Assembly: GCF_030733685.1 (NCBI RefSeq)
Contig: NZ_JASHIM010000024.1
Location: forward strand, 1 to 56,414
Length of the DNA: 56,414 nucleotides
Direction of reading: 5' to 3'
DNA from: Roseovarius sp. MMSF_3281
GTDB taxonomy: Bacteria > Pseudomonadota > Alphaproteobacteria > Rhodobacterales > Rhodobacteraceae
A program made the translations under genes and the position numbers. Below, in pieces: positions 24,261 through 31,923 of the stretch (positions are counted from its first letter, which is position 1; each line of letters begins with the position of its first letter). Under the pieces are notes generated by a model. That model searched no databases and was not told where the DNA came from. It was given only the letters and a program-made list of their open reading frames with translations.

Positions 24261-24840
24261 CCCTCTCACCCTCGGCTTTGACACATCGGCCGCGCATTGC
24301 GCGGCCGCTTTGCTGTCGGGTGATCGGGTCGTGGTGGCCCGCCACGAAGAAATGACCCGCGGACAGGCCGAGCGGTTGATTCCCCTGTTGGAGGCGGTTT
24401 TGGCCGAAGGCCGCGCCGCATGGGCCGATCTTGCGCGCCTCGGCGTGGGCGTCGGCCCCGGCAATTTCACCGGCATTCGGATTGCGGTCTCTGCCGCGCG
24501 CGGTCTGGCCCTGTCGCTGGACATTCCGGCGGTGGGCGTCAGCGGTTTCGAGGCGATTGCCCTGACCGCGCCCGAGGGGCAGATCCCGGCCCTGCCCGCG
24601 CCGCGTGACCACCTTTACGTCAAACCCGCGGGCAGGGCCCCGCGCCTTTTGCCCCGCACCGAGGCCGAGGCGCTTGGCCCCTTGGCCCATGCGCCTGCGC
24701 CCGATGCCTTTGCCATGGCCATCGCCCGCATCGCCCGAACCGCGCCAAGGGACACGCCGCCGCCCGCCCCGCTCTACCTCAAACCCGCCGATGCCGCCCC
24801 GGCCCGCGATACGCCGCCCAGAATCCTCGATGACGCCTGA
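24250..24840 (+). CDS. tsaB: tRNA threonylcarbamoyladenosine biosynthesis protein TsaB
   Basis: Partner of TsaD and TsaE in forming t6A at position 37 of ANN-decoding tRNAs. The 196-residue reading has the ASKHA-fold N-terminus LTLGFDTSAAHCAAALL near 6-22 and the strongly conserved GVGPGNFTGIRIAVSAARGLAL near 72-93. The most upstream start in frame is a TTG at 24250 inside nfu; no ATG lies before the conserved strand, so a non-ATG start is required. It overlaps rimI by 11 bp, the common tsaB-rimI arrangement. Confidence 0.92.
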   Translation: MGSDPLTLGFDTSAAHCAAALLSGDRVVVARHEEMTRGQAERLIPLLEAVLAEGRAAWADLARLGVGVGPGNFTGIRIAVSAARGLALSLDIPAVGVSGFEAIALTAPEGQIPALPAPRDHLYVKPAGRAPRLLPRTEAEALGPLAHAPAPDAFAMAIARIARTAPRDTPPPAPLYLKPADAAPARDTPPRILDDA

Positions 24841-25246
24841 GGCGATGGCCACCACCCATGCACGCGCCTTTACCGGGCGCGGGCAGGTCTGGACCGCGCG
24901 GGAGATCACCGATTTGCTGGCCTCGCCGCATGTCTTCGCCGTGGGCGACGCGCATTGCTTTGCCATGGGCCGGGTCGTGGCGGGCGAGGCGGAATTGCTG
25001 ACCCTGGCCTGTGATCCGGCGCATCAGGGCAAGGGGTATGGCCGGGCCGCCTTGGCCGATTTCGAAGCCGAGGCAAAGGCGCGGGGGGCCGAGGAATGCT
25101 TCCTTGAGGTCGCCGAGGACAATATTGCGGCACAGGCCCTCTACAGAACCGCAGGGTATACCGAGGCCGCCCGGCGCAAAGCCTATTACCCGCGCCAAGG
25201 TGCGGATCCGGCGGATGCGCTTGTTTTGCGCAAGACCGCCGGATAG
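24830..25246 (+). CDS. rimI: GNAT N-acetyltransferase, RimI-type
   Basis: A 138-residue GCN5-related acetyltransferase. The acetyl-CoA-binding motif A is LACDPAHQGKGYGRAALADF near 58-77 and motif B contains CFLEVAEDNIAAQALYRTAGY near 89-109, with the conserved tyrosine after it. RimI acetylates the N-terminal alanine of ribosomal protein S18; the tsaB overlap supports RimI, although GNAT substrate assignments from sequence are uncertain. The ATG at 24830 is chosen because it sits at the end of tsaB; in-frame upstream sequence is a proline/arginine-rich shadow. Confidence 0.85.
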   Translation: MTPEAMATTHARAFTGRGQVWTAREITDLLASPHVFAVGDAHCFAMGRVVAGEAELLTLACDPAHQGKGYGRAALADFEAEAKARGAEECFLEVAEDNIAAQALYRTAGYTEAARRKAYYPRQGADPADALVLRKTAG

Positions 25247-25297
25247 TTCGGCCTTTTATCGGTTTGATTTCACTGGACAGCGCCGCACCCTGCGCCG

Positions 25298-25326
25298 ATG
25301 GTTTCCTAGACCTGAAAGGAAACCAT
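25298..25326 (+). promoter_or_regulatory. hairpin masking the lysE-like gene ribosome-binding site
   Basis: ATGGTTTCC (25298-25306), 11 bases, GGAAACCAT (25318-25326): a perfect 9-bp inverted repeat ending one base before the ATG at 25328. The right arm contains most of the only Shine-Dalgarno-like sequence (AAAGGA), so the folded mRNA would hide it. It could be a translational switch, a thermosensor-like element or, as DNA, an operator. Confidence 0.6.
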
Positions 25327-25327
25327 A

Positions 25328-25963
25328 ATGCCCGAAATTATACCCTATCTGCCCGGCTTCATCGCCGCCTATGCCATCCTTCTGGTCGGCGCCTCCTCGC
25401 CCGGGCCAGCGGTGGCGATGCTGGTGGGGATTGCCACCAACCAGGGGCGCGGCCCGGCGATGGTGGCGTCACTTGGCATTGCCGTGGGAAGCATGACCCT
25501 GAACATCCTGACACTTCTGGGGGTCGGCCTGCTGCTGAGCCAAGCGGCATGGGCGATCAGCGCGCTTCGGGTTATCGGCGCGGCCTATCTTGTTTATCTG
25601 GCCTACGGGGCGCTGCGCAAAGCCTTCAATCCGCCAAAGCTGACCCCGGAGGATATGGCCCCGCGGGCCGCATGGCGGCACTTCACCCATGGCTACCTGT
25701 TGCAGGTGACGAACCCCAAGGCCGTGGCCTTTTGGCTGGCCATCGCCTCGGTCGGGGCCGTCAAGGGCGCGGGCCTTGGCGTGACCTTCCTGTTCGTCGC
25801 CGGGGCCTTTGCAATTTCGCTTGGCTGTCATGCGGCATGGGGGCTGGCCCTGTCGGCCCGGCCGGTGCGCGCCGCCTATGCACGGGTGCGGCGCGGGATC
25901 GAGGCGCTCTTGGGCGGGTTCTTCCTGTTTGCCGCGTTCAAGCTTGCCACTTCGGGGCGCTAG
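25328..25963 (+). CDS. LysE/RhtB family amino-acid exporter
   Basis: A 211-residue inner-membrane protein with about six transmembrane segments. The family N-terminus is present: FIAAYAILLVGASSPGPAVAMLVG near 10-33, with the conserved SPGP, followed by GRGPAMVASLGIAVGS. Other marks are YLVYLAYGALRKAF near 81-94 and FTHGYLLQVTNPKAVAFWLA near 119-138 (NPK conserved). The exported substrate cannot be deduced. The ATG at 25328 is fixed by the adjacent AAAGGA, which is sequestered in the hairpin described at 25298-25326. Confidence 0.88.
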   Translation: MPEIIPYLPGFIAAYAILLVGASSPGPAVAMLVGIATNQGRGPAMVASLGIAVGSMTLNILTLLGVGLLLSQAAWAISALRVIGAAYLVYLAYGALRKAFNPPKLTPEDMAPRAAWRHFTHGYLLQVTNPKAVAFWLAIASVGAVKGAGLGVTFLFVAGAFAISLGCHAAWGLALSARPVRAAYARVRRGIEALLGGFFLFAAFKLATSGR

Positions 25964-26026
25964 GCGGCGTCTGTATGTCGCCTCAGGCGCGTACCGCAAG
26001 TGTAAGGCGAAATAACCTGACACGAC

Positions 26027-26064
26027 AACTGGACTTTCGGAATTCACGAAACATAAGTCCAGTT
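26027..26064. repeat. nested inverted repeat upstream of the TSUP transporter gene
   Basis: AACTGGACTT (26027-26036) and AAGTCCAGTT (26055-26064) are perfect 10-bp arms. Inside, TTTCG and CGAAA form a further 5-bp pairing around GAATTCA, so the whole 38 bases can fold into one hairpin with a 3-base bulge. It is 63 bases after the LysE-family stop and 80 before the TSUP ATG. Confidence 0.6.
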
Positions 26065-26144
26065 AACAAGAATTGATCAGGCCTGCGGTGACTTGGCCCG
26101 GCTCTGCGCTTGCAAAATGTGCGGGGCTGCGGTTACTGACACCC

Positions 26145-27059
26145 ATGCAAATCTACCTGCCCATAGCCGAGGTTTCGGTCAACGCCTTCCTTCTTCTGGG
26201 GCTGGGCGGGCTGGTGGGCATCCTTTCGGGGATGTTCGGGGTCGGCGGCGGGTTTCTGATGACCCCGCTGTTGTTCTTCATCGGCATTCCGCCCGCCGTG
26301 GCCGTCGCGACCGAGGCCAACCAGATCGTTGCCTCGTCTTTCTCCGGTGTCTTGGCGCATCTCAGGCGCAAAACCGTCGACCTGAGGATGGGAACGGTGC
26401 TGCTTGTCGGCGGACTTGTCGGCGCGGCGCTTGGCGTTGTGGTTTTCAACTACCTCAAATCGCTGGGTCAGGTCGATCTTCTGGTCAAGCTTTGCTATGT
26501 TGTCTTCCTTGGCATCATCGGCGGGATGATGTTCTTCGAAAGCCTGCGCGCCATTCGCAACACGCGTTCGGGCAAGGCACCCAAGCGCAAGAAACACAAC
26601 TGGGTGCATGGCTTGCCCTTCAAGATGCGCTTTCGCACCTCGGGCCTTTATATCAGCGTCATTCCCCCGCTGCTGGTCGGGGTGGCGGTGGGTATCCTTG
26701 CCGCGATCATGGGGGTCGGCGGCGGGTTCATCATGGTCCCGGCGATGATCTACCTGCTGGGCATGCCGACCAAGGTGGTTGTCGGCACCTCGCTGTTTCA
26801 GATCATTTTCGTCACCGCCTTCACCACCATGCTGCATGCCACCACGAACTTTACCGTGGACGTGGCCTTGGCGGTTCTGCTGCTGGTCGGGGGTGTCATC
26901 GGCGCCCAGATCGGCACGCAGATCGGCACCCGGATGAAGGCCGAGCAATTGCGCATTCTTCTGGCCCTCATGGTGCTGGCGGTTTGTTTCAAGCTGGCGC
27001 TCGACCTGCTTATCCAACCCTCCGAACTGTATTCCATCGGTGCAGCGGGGGGGCATTGA
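26145..27059 (+). CDS. TSUP (TauE/SafE) family sulfite/organosulfonate exporter
   Basis: A 304-residue inner-membrane protein of the TauE/SafE family with eight or so transmembrane segments in two homologous halves. The half-repeat signature occurs twice: GMFGVGGGFLMTPLLFFIGIP near 29-49 and IMGVGGGFIMVPAMIYLLGMP near 189-209. A cytoplasmic basic loop between them (TRSGKAPKRKKHNW) follows the positive-inside rule. Family members export sulfite, sulfoacetate or related anions. The ATG at 26145 is used since upstream in-frame sequence is not membrane-like. It is followed after two bases by its usual partner gene. Confidence 0.88.
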   Translation: MQIYLPIAEVSVNAFLLLGLGGLVGILSGMFGVGGGFLMTPLLFFIGIPPAVAVATEANQIVASSFSGVLAHLRRKTVDLRMGTVLLVGGLVGAALGVVVFNYLKSLGQVDLLVKLCYVVFLGIIGGMMFFESLRAIRNTRSGKAPKRKKHNWVHGLPFKMRFRTSGLYISVIPPLLVGVAVGILAAIMGVGGGFIMVPAMIYLLGMPTKVVVGTSLFQIIFVTAFTTMLHATTNFTVDVALAVLLLVGGVIGAQIGTQIGTRMKAEQLRILLALMVLAVCFKLALDLLIQPSELYSIGAAGGH

Positions 27060-27061
27060 TC

Positions 27062-27817
27062 ATGTTGCGATTGACCCTCGTCCTTATCTGTCTCGCCCTG
27101 CCTCTCAAGGCCGAAGAAGTCGTGCTGGGCCTGTCCAGTGACAAGGTGCGCATCACCGCCACCTTTGAAGGCTCCGACCTCCTTGTCTTCGGCGCGGTGA
27201 AGCGGCAAGCGCCGATCCCGCAAGAGCCGCTTGACGTGATCGTTGCCATCTCGGGGCCCTCGAAACCCCTCACGGTGCGCCGCAAGGAGCGCAAGCTGGG
27301 CATCTGGGTCAATACCGACGCGGTCGAGGTCGATCGCGCGCCCAGCTTTTACGCCGTGGCCACCACCGGCCCGCTCGACGAGGTGCTGACCAATGTCGAG
27401 GACCTGCGGCACAGGATCTCGATCCCCCGCGCCATCCGCTCGGTCGGGGCGCCGGGCAATGTCGAGGACGCCCAGAACTTCACCGATGCCCTCATCCGCA
27501 TCCGCAAGGCCAACAACGCCTACCAAATGCTGGAAGGCGCGGTGGCGCTGGACGAACAAACACTTTTTCGCACCGCGATTGAACTGCCCGCCAACCTCAC
27601 CGAAGGCGATTACCGCACGCGCATCCTGTTGACGCGTCAGGGGCGCGTGGTGTCGGACTTCGAGACCGTCATCGACGTGCGCAAGGTGGGGCTGGAACGC
27701 TGGCTCTTCACCCTCTCGCGGCAACAGCCGATGCTTTACGGGCTGATGTCACTGGCCATCGCCATCGCGGCAGGCTGGGGGGCCTCCGCCGCCTTCCGCG
27801 TCCTGCGCCAAAACTGA
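27062..27817 (+). CDS. TIGR02186 family exported protein with C-terminal membrane anchor
   Basis: A 251-residue protein of the TIGR02186 family, found in alphaproteobacteria next to TSUP permeases. It has a signal peptide (1-17, ALPLKAEE), a beta-rich periplasmic domain with SDKVRITATFEGSDLLVFGAV near 26-46 and RAPSFYAVATTGPLDEV near 94-110, and one C-terminal membrane segment near 224-245 (YGLMSLAIAIAAGWGASAAF). The ATG is two bases after the TSUP stop, which indicates coupling. It is probably an accessory subunit of the exporter; no biochemical role is known to me. Confidence 0.8.
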   Translation: MLRLTLVLICLALPLKAEEVVLGLSSDKVRITATFEGSDLLVFGAVKRQAPIPQEPLDVIVAISGPSKPLTVRRKERKLGIWVNTDAVEVDRAPSFYAVATTGPLDEVLTNVEDLRHRISIPRAIRSVGAPGNVEDAQNFTDALIRIRKANNAYQMLEGAVALDEQTLFRTAIELPANLTEGDYRTRILLTRQGRVVSDFETVIDVRKVGLERWLFTLSRQQPMLYGLMSLAIAIAAGWGASAAFRVLRQN

Positions 27818-27823
27818 TCCCGG

Positions 27824-27880
27824 CTTTTTCTTGGCAAAAATACCTTGGGGTGAGGCCGCAGGCCGAGGGGCAAAGCCCCT
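27824..27880. repeat. TTCTTGG-type intergenic repeat, copy 1
   Basis: CTTTTTCTTGG, AAATACC, TTGGGG and a closing hairpin GGGGC-AAA-GCCCC (27867-27879). The same order of elements recurs at 36963-37024. Both copies sit right after a plus-strand stop in a convergent gap, as expected of a repeat-borne terminator. Confidence 0.7.
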
Positions 27881-27886
27881 TATCCG

Positions 27887-27927
27887 CACGCCAAAGGCGT
27901 GCTTATCCTGCCGCGCCGCAAGGCGCG
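27887..27927. terminator. two further hairpins in the TIGR02186/SDR convergent gap
   Basis: CACGCC-AAA-GGCGTG (27887-27901) and CGCGCC-GCAA-GGCGCG (27912-27927). With the GGGGC hairpin just before, three stems follow within 61 bases between convergent genes, so they probably terminate or protect transcripts from both sides. No long T-run is present. Confidence 0.5.
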
Positions 27928-27946
27928 CCCTTTCGGGAACGGCCGC

Positions 27947-28660
27947 CTAGCCGCGGCCGATATAGGGCATCTTGGTGGCCATCACCGTCATGAACTGCAC
28001 ATTGGCCGACAGCGGCAAGCCCGCCATATGCAGCACCGACGCGGCCGCGTCGGCCACGTCCATGGTCTGCATGTCCGGCTGGCGCGCCTTCAGGTCGGCG
28101 ACCAGCTCGCTTTCGGCATTGCCGATATCGATTTGTCCGCAGGCGATATCAAAGGCCCGCCCATCCAGGGACAGGCTTCGCGTCATCCCCGTAATTGCGT
28201 GTTTCGAGGTGGTATAACAAATCGAGTTCTCGCGCGGCACATGCGCCGAGATCGAGCCGTTGTTGATGATCCGCCCGCCCTGCGGGCTTTGCGCGCGCAT
28301 CCGGGCGAAGGCCAGTCGCGCGGCGATGAACATGCCGCGCAGGTTAACGGCCATCACCTGGTCGAATTCTTCGACTGTCACCGCATCGGGGCTGGCTGCG
28401 GGGCCGAAGATGCCCGCGTTATTGAACAGCACGTCCAAGTGCCCGACCTCGCCGATGAACTGGTCGAACGCGGCCTGCATAGCCTCAGGGTCGCTGACAT
28501 CGGCGGGCAGCGGGATGGCATTGCCCTGCCCCGCCGCGATCTCGCGCAGGCGTTCGGCACGGCGGGCTACAAGCCCTACAGTCCAGCCTTCCGACAAAAA
28601 GAGTTCCGCCGTCGCCCGGCCAATGCCCGAGCTGGCCCCGGTGATCAGGATGGTTTTCAT
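27947..28660 (-). CDS. SDR family oxidoreductase
   Basis: Classical short-chain dehydrogenase, 237 residues. Cofactor motif TGASSGIGRATAELF at 7-21, NNAGIFG near 84-90, catalytic serine in NNGSISAHVP near 136 and the YTTSK pair (Y150, K154) in CYTTSKHAITGMTRSL. An arginine after the second beta-strand (VARRAERL) suggests NADP(H). It overlaps the helicase stop by 4 bp (28657-28660), so the two are co-expressed although no functional link is evident. The substrate is unknown. Confidence 0.87.
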   Translation of the reverse strand: MKTILITGASSGIGRATAELFLSEGWTVGLVARRAERLREIAAGQGNAIPLPADVSDPEAMQAAFDQFIGEVGHLDVLFNNAGIFGPAASPDAVTVEEFDQVMAVNLRGMFIAARLAFARMRAQSPQGGRIINNGSISAHVPRENSICYTTSKHAITGMTRSLSLDGRAFDIACGQIDIGNAESELVADLKARQPDMQTMDVADAAASVLHMAGLPLSANVQFMTVMATKMPYIGRG

Positions 28661-30180
28661 GCCTCGGCCTCCAGTTCCAGTGGCGCGGGGGCCACCTGCA
28701 GGTCATCGGTGCGCAGCGGCCCGGTCGGCTTCGACAGGCGCGCGCGCACCACCCAGTGCAGGCGTTCCTCGGCCCGGGTGATCGCCACGTAGGCCAGCCG
28801 CTTCCACAGCGGCTGCCCGGCTTCCGTGCGCCCCATGCGGGCGGCGGCGTAAAGGTCGGGCGCAAAGACCTGCACATCGCGCCATTGGCTGCCCTGCGCC
28901 TTGTGGATGGTCACCGCAGCGCCGTGCAAAAAAGTTGCGCCCATACGCGCGGCGAAGGGGATGAAGGGTTCTTCCTCATCCGGTTTCTCGATTTTCACGA
29001 TGGACGCCGCCGAGACCTGCGGGTCTTCGGCTCCGATCACGTGCAACCGCGAAAACCCCGGTTTGCGCCCCGGCCCCAGATAGATCACCTGTGCGCCCTT
29101 GATCAGCCCCCGCGCCTCAAGGTCCAGCCGTTTCTTGCGGTGCTTGAGCGGCAGTTCGATGCCGTCGCAAATCAGTGGCTCGCCTTCCAAAAGCGCGTCT
29201 TCCGGCGCGCCATGGACCGACCGGAAAGCATTGATCAGACGGATGCGCGTGGCATTGCGCCAGACCAGCACGGGCGAGCGCGCCATCAGGTCCACCTCGA
29301 CCCGCTGCGCCCATTGCACGCGGTCGTCTTGGCGGGCTTTCTCCTCGACCATGCGTTCAAAATCCTCGAACCCCACATCGGGGTCCGAAAGCGCATGGGC
29401 GAGGTCCAGAATGGGGTTATCGGCGTCTTGCCGGTGGATGCGGTGCAGGGTCAGGATGGCAGGCTCGGCCAGCTTATCAAAGACCATGGAGCCGGATTGA
29501 TTGACCGGGGCCAACTGTGCCGGGTCACCGAACAGCAGGAGGTTCGGGAAAATCTCCTGCAAATCCTCGAACTGCCGGTCATCCAGCATCGAGGCCTCAT
29601 CGACAAACCCCACGTCCAGCGGCTCTTCCCGGCGCTTCCAGCCGGTGATGAAATCGCTGCCCCGCAGGCCGGCGGCGGCCAAGGCCCCCGGCACGGATTT
29701 ATGGGTTTGGTAAAAGGCATGGGCGCGGTCCAGCGCCTCGTCGGTCAGGCCCTCGATCTCGGGTCGCTCACCATTCCCGGCCAGCCATTCGGCGATCTTT
29801 TCATATTCCGGGTCATAGACCGGCGTATAAAGAATGCGGTGGATGGTGGTGGCCGGCACCCCGCGCATCCGCAAGACACTGGCGGCCTTGTTGGTGGGGG
29901 CAAGGATGGCCAGCGTGCGCCGATCCTTGCGGCGGCGGCCTTCGTAATCGCCCGAGACAATCTCGACCCCGGCCTCGGTCATGGCACGGGTGAGTTCGGC
30001 CAGTAGCAGGGTCTTGCCCGATCCGGCCTTGCCGACAACGGCCATGGTGCGCTGCCGCCCCTCTTGCGGCGGTGTGAGGGTGCCGTTTTCAAGATCGATC
30101 CCCGCCCCCCGCAGGCCTTCGGCGATGCGGTCGTGGGCCTCGGCCTGATCGTGGGAGTATGTGGGCAGGGTGTTCGACAT
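28657..30180 (-). CDS. RecD-like superfamily 1 ATP-dependent DNA helicase
   Basis: A 507-residue SF1B-type helicase. Motif I (Walker A) GKAGSGKT at 50-57, motif Ia LAPTNKAASVLRMRG near 92-106, motif II VDEASMLDD near 188-196, motif III LFGDPAQLAPVNQ near 208-220, and C-terminal UvrD_C_2 motifs VTIHKAQGSQWRDVQVF and LAYVAITRAEERLHWVV. No RecB or RecC gene is nearby, and the size is that of stand-alone RecD2-like or phage Dda-like helicases. It probably acts in repair or recombination. The upstream gap holds the 168-bp repeat at 30253-30420. Confidence 0.88.
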   Translation of the reverse strand: MSNTLPTYSHDQAEAHDRIAEGLRGAGIDLENGTLTPPQEGRQRTMAVVGKAGSGKTLLLAELTRAMTEAGVEIVSGDYEGRRRKDRRTLAILAPTNKAASVLRMRGVPATTIHRILYTPVYDPEYEKIAEWLAGNGERPEIEGLTDEALDRAHAFYQTHKSVPGALAAAGLRGSDFITGWKRREEPLDVGFVDEASMLDDRQFEDLQEIFPNLLLFGDPAQLAPVNQSGSMVFDKLAEPAILTLHRIHRQDADNPILDLAHALSDPDVGFEDFERMVEEKARQDDRVQWAQRVEVDLMARSPVLVWRNATRIRLINAFRSVHGAPEDALLEGEPLICDGIELPLKHRKKRLDLEARGLIKGAQVIYLGPGRKPGFSRLHVIGAEDPQVSAASIVKIEKPDEEEPFIPFAARMGATFLHGAAVTIHKAQGSQWRDVQVFAPDLYAAARMGRTEAGQPLWKRLAYVAITRAEERLHWVVRARLSKPTGPLRTDDLQVAPAPLELEAEA

Positions 30181-30252
30181 GGCGTGGACCCTACAAGGCG
30201 TTGTGGGAAGGTGCCAGAGGCAAGCGCGCTTATCAGGCCTGTCAAAGTTGGG

Positions 30253-30420
30253 AGCCGCGCAGCGACGGGCCGCGGCGCGGCGATCCAGTTTTTGAGCTAT
30301 AGTACTTTATCCAAGCCACTGGCGCGCGACGACTAGGCAAAGAAACTTGGTCAGCCCAATCGCCGGGCCGAAGGGGCGGCCCGTCGATGCGCGGCGGCGC
30401 TGCGCGCCTTGATTCCGCGC
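30253..30420 (+). repeat. 168-bp structured intergenic repeat, copy 1
   Basis: Similar along its full length to the inverted copy at 42964-43130. Shared blocks are GCGACGGGCCGCGGCGCGG at the left end, CTTTATCC and ACTGGCGCG in the middle, then CCCAATCGCCGGGCCG and CCTTGATTCCGCGC at the right end. CGGGCCG/CGGCCCG (30364-30370, 30377-30383) forms a hairpin, and the left CGACGGGCCGC is complementary to the right GCGGCCCGTCG. It fills most of the 311-base gap between the helicase start and the ccr stop; I see no gene there. Confidence 0.8.
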
Positions 30421-30491
30421 AAGTGTGCTCGAACGCAAACCGCCCGCCACGGGAAACCCCGGGCGGGCGGTGCGTTGGTCAGGCGTAAAGC

Positions 30492-31781
30492 TTAGGCTTT
30501 GCCAGCTTCCAGCACATCCTCGACGGTGCGCAACCCGGGTTTCGGCGCTTGCACCAGTACGGCCATGTTGCCGGGCTTGTGCTCGTTGCGCAGCATTTGC
30601 ATGTGGGCCGCTGGAATCTCATCCCAGGGGAAGACATCCGACATGCAGGGATCGAGGCGGCGCTCGATCATCAGGCGGTTGGCCGAAGCGGCCTGTTTGA
30701 GGTGCGCAAAGTGCGAGCCTTGCAGGCGCTTTTGATGCATCCACATGTAGCGCACGTCGAAGGTACAGTTGAACCCGCTGGTCCCGGCGCAGATCACGAC
30801 CATGCCGCCCTTTTTCACCACGAGGGTCGAAACCGGGAAGGTCGCCTCGCCGGGGTGTTCGAAGACCATGTCGACGTTCACGCCCTTGCCGGTGATCTCC
30901 CAAATCGCCTTGCCGAACTTACGGGCCTCTTTCAGCCATTCGTTATATTCCGGCGTGTTCACCTTGGGCAATTGGCCCCAGCAGTTGAATTCCTTGCGGT
31001 TGATGACGCCCTTGGCGCCTTGGTCCATCACGAACTGGCGCTTGGATTCGTCCGAGATCACGCCGATCGCGTTGGCGCCCGCGGTATTGGCCAGCTGGAT
31101 CGCGTAGGAGCCAAGGCCGCCCGAGGCGCCCCAGACCAGCACGTTCTGCCCCGGCTTCAATTCATGCGGCGGGTGGCCGAAAAGCATGCGGTAGGCAGTG
31201 GCCAGCGTCAGGGTGTAGCAAGCGGACTCTTCCCATGTCAGGTGCTTTGGGCGCGGCATGAGTTGCTGGGCCTGCACCTTGGTGAATTGCGAGAACGATC
31301 CATCGGGGGTTTCATAGCCCCAAATCCGCTGGGTCGGGGACATCATCGGATCGCCGCCGTTGCATTCCTCGTCGTTGCCGTCGTCCTGGTTGCAGTGGAT
31401 CACGACCTCGTCGCCGACTTTCCAGTTTTTCACGGCAGAGCCAACTTTCCAAACGATGCCAGCGGCGTCTGAGCCTGCGATATGATAGGGGGCGCCGTGG
31501 CCGTCAAAGGGGCTAATCGGCTCGCCCAGACCGGCCCAGACACCGTTGTAGTTGACGCCTGCGGCCATCACCAGAACCAGCACCTCGTTGCTGTCGATTT
31601 CCCAGGTGTCGACAACTTCGACCTCGAAGCTTTTGTCGGGTTCGCCGTGACGTTCGCGGCGGATCGCCCATGCGTACATCTGTTTGGGCACATGGCCCAG
31701 GGGCGGCATTTCACCGATCTCGTAGAGATCTTTTTCGGGCGCGTCGTAGGGCGCGATGCCCGTGTCGGTATCCAGAGCCAT
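30492..31781 (-). CDS. ccr: crotonyl-CoA carboxylase/reductase
   Basis: Key enzyme of the ethylmalonyl-CoA pathway: NADPH-dependent reductive carboxylation of crotonyl-CoA to (2S)-ethylmalonyl-CoA, allowing growth on acetate-level substrates without the glyoxylate shunt. The 429-residue protein is a medium-chain dehydrogenase. The GroES-like N-terminal domain has VMAAGVNYNGVWAGLGEPIS near 72-91, and the nucleotide-binding site is VLVWGASGGLGSYAIQLANT near 215-234. The family insertions NCWGQLPKVNTPEYNEWLKE and MWMHQKRLQGSHFAHLKQA are present. An AGGAGG ribosome-binding site precedes the ATG. Together with ecm this gives two committed pathway steps in the window. Confidence 0.97.
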   Translation of the reverse strand: MALDTDTGIAPYDAPEKDLYEIGEMPPLGHVPKQMYAWAIRRERHGEPDKSFEVEVVDTWEIDSNEVLVLVMAAGVNYNGVWAGLGEPISPFDGHGAPYHIAGSDAAGIVWKVGSAVKNWKVGDEVVIHCNQDDGNDEECNGGDPMMSPTQRIWGYETPDGSFSQFTKVQAQQLMPRPKHLTWEESACYTLTLATAYRMLFGHPPHELKPGQNVLVWGASGGLGSYAIQLANTAGANAIGVISDESKRQFVMDQGAKGVINRKEFNCWGQLPKVNTPEYNEWLKEARKFGKAIWEITGKGVNVDMVFEHPGEATFPVSTLVVKKGGMVVICAGTSGFNCTFDVRYMWMHQKRLQGSHFAHLKQAASANRLMIERRLDPCMSDVFPWDEIPAAHMQMLRNEHKPGNMAVLVQAPKPGLRTVEDVLEAGKA

Positions 31782-31806
31782 GTTCAGCCTCCTAAAATCA
31801 TCCGGT

Positions 31807-31828
31807 TGCCGCGATGCAGAATCGCGGC
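31807..31828 (-). promoter_or_regulatory. hairpin and EMC-shared 13-mer in the ccr leader
   Basis: GCCGCGAT (31808-31815), five bases, ATCGCGGC (31821-31828): a perfect 8-bp inverted repeat 27 bases upstream of the ccr ATG. The 13-mer TGCCGCGATGCAG at 31807-31819 occurs again at 33338-33350 upstream of ecm. It may be a common operator for ethylmalonyl-CoA pathway genes. Confidence 0.5.
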
Positions 31829-31923
31829 GGTGACCCCGAGATATAATCCATCACGCAACAATGCAATGCCAAGGGGTAGTTTTTTGTAATTTTATAACCG
31901 CGCAGATGCAGAAAATTCTGGCG

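Noticed and set aside
21741..24524. A 927-codon minus-strand open frame across tupA, the HTH gene, nfu and part of tsaB
   Set aside because: It is antisense to five recognisable genes, is rich in Arg, Gly, Pro and His without domain features, and is a product of high GC codon bias.
26093..27817. Possible 574-residue fusion reading through the TSUP region into TIGR02186
   Set aside because: The first 320 codons are an out-of-frame shadow of the TSUP gene. The real gene starts at the ATG at 27062 with a signal peptide.
28756..30006. A 416-codon plus-strand open frame
   Set aside because: Antisense to the helicase, whose SF1 motifs are all present on the minus strand.
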